Origin: an uncultured Clostridia bacterium | Lineage (GTDB): Bacteria > Bacillota > Clostridia > TANB77 > CAG-508 | Reading direction: 5' to 3' | NCBI GenBank assembly: GCA_948919095.1 | Contig: CAQYCU010000010.1 | Location: 30,788-37,955, forward strand | Length of the DNA stretch: 7,168 bases | Shown here: positions 5,951 to 7,168 of the stretch, one piece after another | Position numbering within the stretch: position 1 is the stretch's first letter | How the letters are laid out: each line of letters starts with the position of its first letter | The notes under the pieces: generated by a model | Told to the model about the DNA's origin: nothing | Databases searched by the model: none | What the model saw: the letters and a program-made list of their open reading frames with translations, nothing else | Translations under genes and position numbers: made by a program

Positions 5951-6064
5951 ATGAAAGTAAGACCATCAGTAAAGCCAATGTGCGAAAAATGTAAAGTTAT
6001 AAAAAGAAAAGGCGTTGTTAGAGTAATTTGTGAAAATCCTAAACACAAACAAAGACAAGGCTAA
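5951..6064 (+). CDS. rpmJ: 50S ribosomal protein L36, zinc-binding form
   Basis: L36 is the smallest large-subunit protein and stabilises 23S rRNA helices near the peptidyl transferase region. The 37-residue product is full length, starting MKVRPSVKPMCEKCKV. It carries the family's zinc ribbon with C11, C14, C27 and H32, followed by KQRQG, so it is the cysteine-containing (zinc-dependent) paralogue rather than a zinc-free one. Bacteria with a zinc-free L36 can exchange the two under zinc starvation; whether this genome has one cannot be seen. The ribosome binding site AAGGAGG (5936-5942) is eight bases before the ATG. It follows infA by 174 bases and is followed by a terminator-like hairpin. 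Confidence 0.98.
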   Translation: MKVRPSVKPMCEKCKVIKRKGVVRVICENPKHKQRQG

Positions 6065-6070
6065 TTAAAC

Positions 6071-6105
6071 AAATAATTGGGCAAGGATATTGCACAATTA
6101 TTTTT
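6071..6105 (+). terminator. Terminator-like hairpin after rpmJ
   Basis: AAATAATTG (6071-6079) pairs perfectly with CAATTATTT (6095-6103), and inside it GCAA (6081-6084) pairs with TTGC (6090-6093) around GGATA after one mismatch. The run of five Ts (6101-6105) overlaps the 3' arm and ends in TT before GAG. The stem is AT-rich, so termination would be partial. Position right after rpmJ suggests it lowers read-through from infA-rpmJ into rpsM, or acts as a 3' processing end. Confidence 0.5.
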
Positions 6106-6171
6106 GAGTTCTATAAAGTATAGTTATATGCTATATGTATTTTAGATATTTACGTAAATCTAGACGCGGCT

Positions 6172-6202
6172 GAATAGATTTATGTTTATATAAATTTTAT
6201 TC
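6172..6202 (+). repeat. AT-rich hairpin in the rpmJ-rpsM gap
   Basis: GAATAGATTTAT (6172-6183) pairs with ATAAAT (6190-6195) and, past one bulged T, with TTATTC, giving 12 pairs including one G-U, around a six-base loop. It is followed by TATATTTTT (6203-6210 region), so a weak second terminator is possible, but the stem has almost no G-C pairs. Confidence 0.4.
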
Positions 6203-6215
6203 TATATTTTTAAAG

Positions 6216-6281
6216 ATTAAGTTTTTGAAAGCTAATATAGTGATTACCTTTCAAAATTATATTAGTCTTGAAAAGCTTAAT
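6216..6281 (+). repeat. Long imperfect hairpin with a competing helix upstream of rpsM
   Basis: The outer helix pairs 6216-6226 (ATTAAGTTTTT) with 6271-6281 (AAAAGCTTAAT), 11 pairs including one G-U. The inner helix pairs CTAATATA (6232-6239) with TATATTAG (6258-6265), with a few pairs between. A competing perfect nine-pair helix, TTTTGAAAG (6223-6231) with CTTTCAAAA (6248-6256), uses bases of the outer helix and the loop, so both folds cannot form completely at once. This has the look of a two-state RNA element about 100 bases before rpsM. No known family is recognised and the function is inferred. Confidence 0.5.
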
Positions 6282-6366
6282 GCATTTCACCTTTAAAAAT
6301 CAAGAATAAAAAACAAATATAAAAACTACAAACAAAAATATATTGAAAAGAGGAATTAATACCTCA

Positions 6367-6376
6367 GAAAGGAAAG
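6367..6376 (+). promoter_or_regulatory. Ribosome binding site deciding the rpsM start
   Basis: GAAAGGAAAG contains AAAGGA (6368-6373), eight bases before the ATG at 6382. This and the conserved N-terminus MARLAGV set the start there, not at the in-frame TTG at 6343. A second purine block, GAGG (6350-6353), can pair with CCTC (6362-6365) to form a tiny hairpin just upstream, leaving the used site free. Confidence 0.7.
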
Positions 6377-6381
6377 AAAAA

Positions 6382-6753
6382 ATGGCTCGTTTAGCAGGAG
6401 TTGAACTACCAAAGGAAAAAAGAGTAGAAATTGGATTAACCTACATATATGGTATAGGTTTAAAAAGATCTCAAAAAATACTTAAGGATGCTGGTGTAAA
6501 TCCAGATACTAGAGTAAAAGACCTAACAGCAGACCAAGAACAAGCAATCAGAAAAGCAATGTCAGAATATGTTGTTGAAGGTGATTTGAGAAGAGAAGTA
6601 GCACTTAACATTAAACAATTAGTAGAAATGGGATGCTATAGAGGACAAAGACATAAAAGAGGTCTTCCAGTAAGAGGACAAAGAACAAAAACTAATGCTC
6701 GTACAAGAAAAGGACCAAGAAAATTGGTTAGCAAGAGCAAATCTGATAAATAA
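6382..6753 (+). CDS. rpsM: 30S ribosomal protein S13
   Basis: S13 sits at the head of the small subunit, touches the P-site tRNA and forms bridges to the large subunit. The 123-residue product is full length. It begins MARLAGVELPKEKRVEIGL and contains the helix-turn-helix-like segment YIYGIGLKRSQKIL (21-34). The family signature YRGQRHKRGLPVRGQ is at 86-100, followed by a lysine- and arginine-rich tail (101-123) that reaches the tRNA. It is the first gene of the alpha segment. In E. coli the S4 repressor acts on the leader of this gene; the structured 317-base gap upstream here invites comparison, but no homology to the E. coli leader is claimed. rpsK follows after 18 bases. Confidence 0.98.
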   Translation: MARLAGVELPKEKRVEIGLTYIYGIGLKRSQKILKDAGVNPDTRVKDLTADQEQAIRKAMSEYVVEGDLRREVALNIKQLVEMGCYRGQRHKRGLPVRGQRTKTNARTRKGPRKLVSKSKSDK

Positions 6754-6771
6754 TGAAGGGAGAATTAAATA

Positions 6772-7168
6772 ATGGCAAAGGCTGTAACAACTAAAAAAAC
6801 AACAAGAAGAAGAGTTAGCAAAAATATCGAAAGTGGAAAAGCACATATACACTCTAGCTTTAATAATACAATAGTTTCAATATCAGATATTCAAGGTAAC
6901 GTAATTTCTTGGGCAAGTGCTGGTGGACTAGGATTTAAAGGTTCAAGAAAAAGCACACCATTTGCAGCAGGAGAAGTTGCAGAAACAGCAGCAAAAGCTG
7001 CTATGGAACATGGTCTAAAGACCATTGAAGTATATGTAAAAGGGCCAGGAGCAGGAAGAGAATCTGCTATAAGGGCATTACAAACAGCTGGTTTACAAAT
7101 TGTATCAATCAAAGATGTAACACCAATTCCACATAATGGATGTAGACCACCAAAAAGAAGAAGAGTTT
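6772..7168 (+). CDS. rpsK: 30S ribosomal protein S11 (stop codon cut by window edge)
   Basis: S11 lines the platform of the small subunit near the E site and the mRNA Shine-Dalgarno helix. Translation from the ATG gives 132 residues up to the window end. It starts MAKAVTTKKTTRRRVSKNIE, then HIHSSFNNTIVSISD (25-39) and the highly conserved SAGGLGFKGSRKSTPFAAG (49-67), and ends with the usual C-terminus DVTPIPHNGCRPPKRRRV (115-132). The family normally stops at this point, and the single remaining base is T, so only two bases of the stop are probably missing. The conserved Asn-Gly at 122-123 matches the E. coli S11 site known to form isoaspartate. AAGGGAG (6756-6762) is the ribosome binding site. 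rpsD, rpoA and rplQ would be expected next in a clostridial order. Confidence 0.97.
   Translation, partial: MAKAVTTKKTTRRRVSKNIESGKAHIHSSFNNTIVSISDIQGNVISWASAGGLGFKGSRKSTPFAAGEVAETAAKAAMEHGLKTIEVYVKGPGAGRESAIRALQTAGLQIVSIKDVTPIPHNGCRPPKRRRV

Larger units (their letters stand above)
6065..6381. other. 317-base non-coding gap between rpmJ and rpsM
   Basis: No convincing gene or near-consensus promoter is seen here. It holds, in order: the terminator-like hairpin after rpmJ (6071-6105); a small hairpin CTATA-AAG-TATAG (6111-6123); a 12-base perfect palindrome ATTTACGTAAAT (6148-6159); a 12-pair hairpin with one bulge (6172-6183 with 6190-6202) followed by TATATTTTT; and a long imperfect hairpin at 6216-6281. 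A purine-rich, largely unpaired stretch (6296-6381) then leads to rpsM. A weak promoter match (TTGCAC 6090-6095, 16 bases, TATAAA 6112-6117) overlaps the first hairpin and is not trusted. In most Bacillota this gap is very short. Confidence 0.7.

Noticed and set aside
5779..6048. Minus-strand ORF spanning the infA-rpmJ gap
   Set aside because: It runs antisense through rpmJ and the tandem repeat, has low-complexity hydrophobic composition, and shows no start signal or known family.
6223..6265. True H-type pseudoknot from the two overlapping helices before rpsM
   Set aside because: The connecting loops would be zero and one base across helices of eight and nine pairs, which is too short; exclusive alternative folds are more plausible.
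6343..6381. Upstream TTG start for rpsM adding 13 residues
   Set aside because: S13 proteins begin MAR(I/L)AGV; the ATG at 6382 gives exactly that and has its own ribosome binding site.
1..7168. Mobile element genes, CRISPR array or defence system
   Set aside because: All long ORFs are assigned to housekeeping genes; no transposase, integrase, regularly spaced direct repeats or unknown protein cluster is seen.

Overview
This window is a stretch of the conserved spc-alpha ribosomal protein cluster from an AT-rich bacterium. The gene order (rpsH, rplF, rplR, rpsE, rplO, secY, adk, map, infA, rpmJ, rpsM, rpsK, all on the + strand) is the Bacillota arrangement. Strong AAGGAGG-type ribosome binding sites, AGA-dominated arginine and ATA-rich isoleucine codons, TTG and GTG starts, and a four-cysteine zinc lid in adenylate kinase all fit a low-GC Clostridia-like Bacillota. 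The exact genus cannot be told from the sequence. All twelve genes read as intact. Only rpsK is cut, by the window edge, and it lacks no more than its stop codon.

Bases 1-3704 (rpsH to secY) are a tight, ordinary operon. Gaps are 0-53 bases, and secY begins with TTG directly on the last base of rplO. The one irregularity is the absence of rpmD (L30), which normally lies between rpsE and rplO; only 53 non-coding bases are there.

From 3705 onward the layout changes. Each gap between genes up to rpsM is large (65, 192, 150, 174 and 317 bases), and most hold structured DNA: a hairpin between secY and adk; a hairpin plus a 125-base nested inverted repeat between adk and map; a textbook sigma-A promoter (TTGACA, 17 bases, TATAAT) at the end of map, followed by a folded leader before infA; a tandem repeat between infA and rpmJ; and a terminator-like hairpin and a long imperfect hairpin with a competing fold between rpmJ and rpsM. 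The KOW-domain gene often found between map and infA in Clostridia is also absent.

Together the genes make small-subunit proteins S8, S5, S13 and S11, large-subunit proteins L6, L18, L15 and L36, initiation factor IF-1, the SecY channel, adenylate kinase and methionine aminopeptidase: translation, export, nucleotide balance and N-terminal processing. I see no mobile element genes, CRISPR array, tRNA or unknown protein system. What merits a second look is the non-coding structure in the second half and the missing L30 gene.
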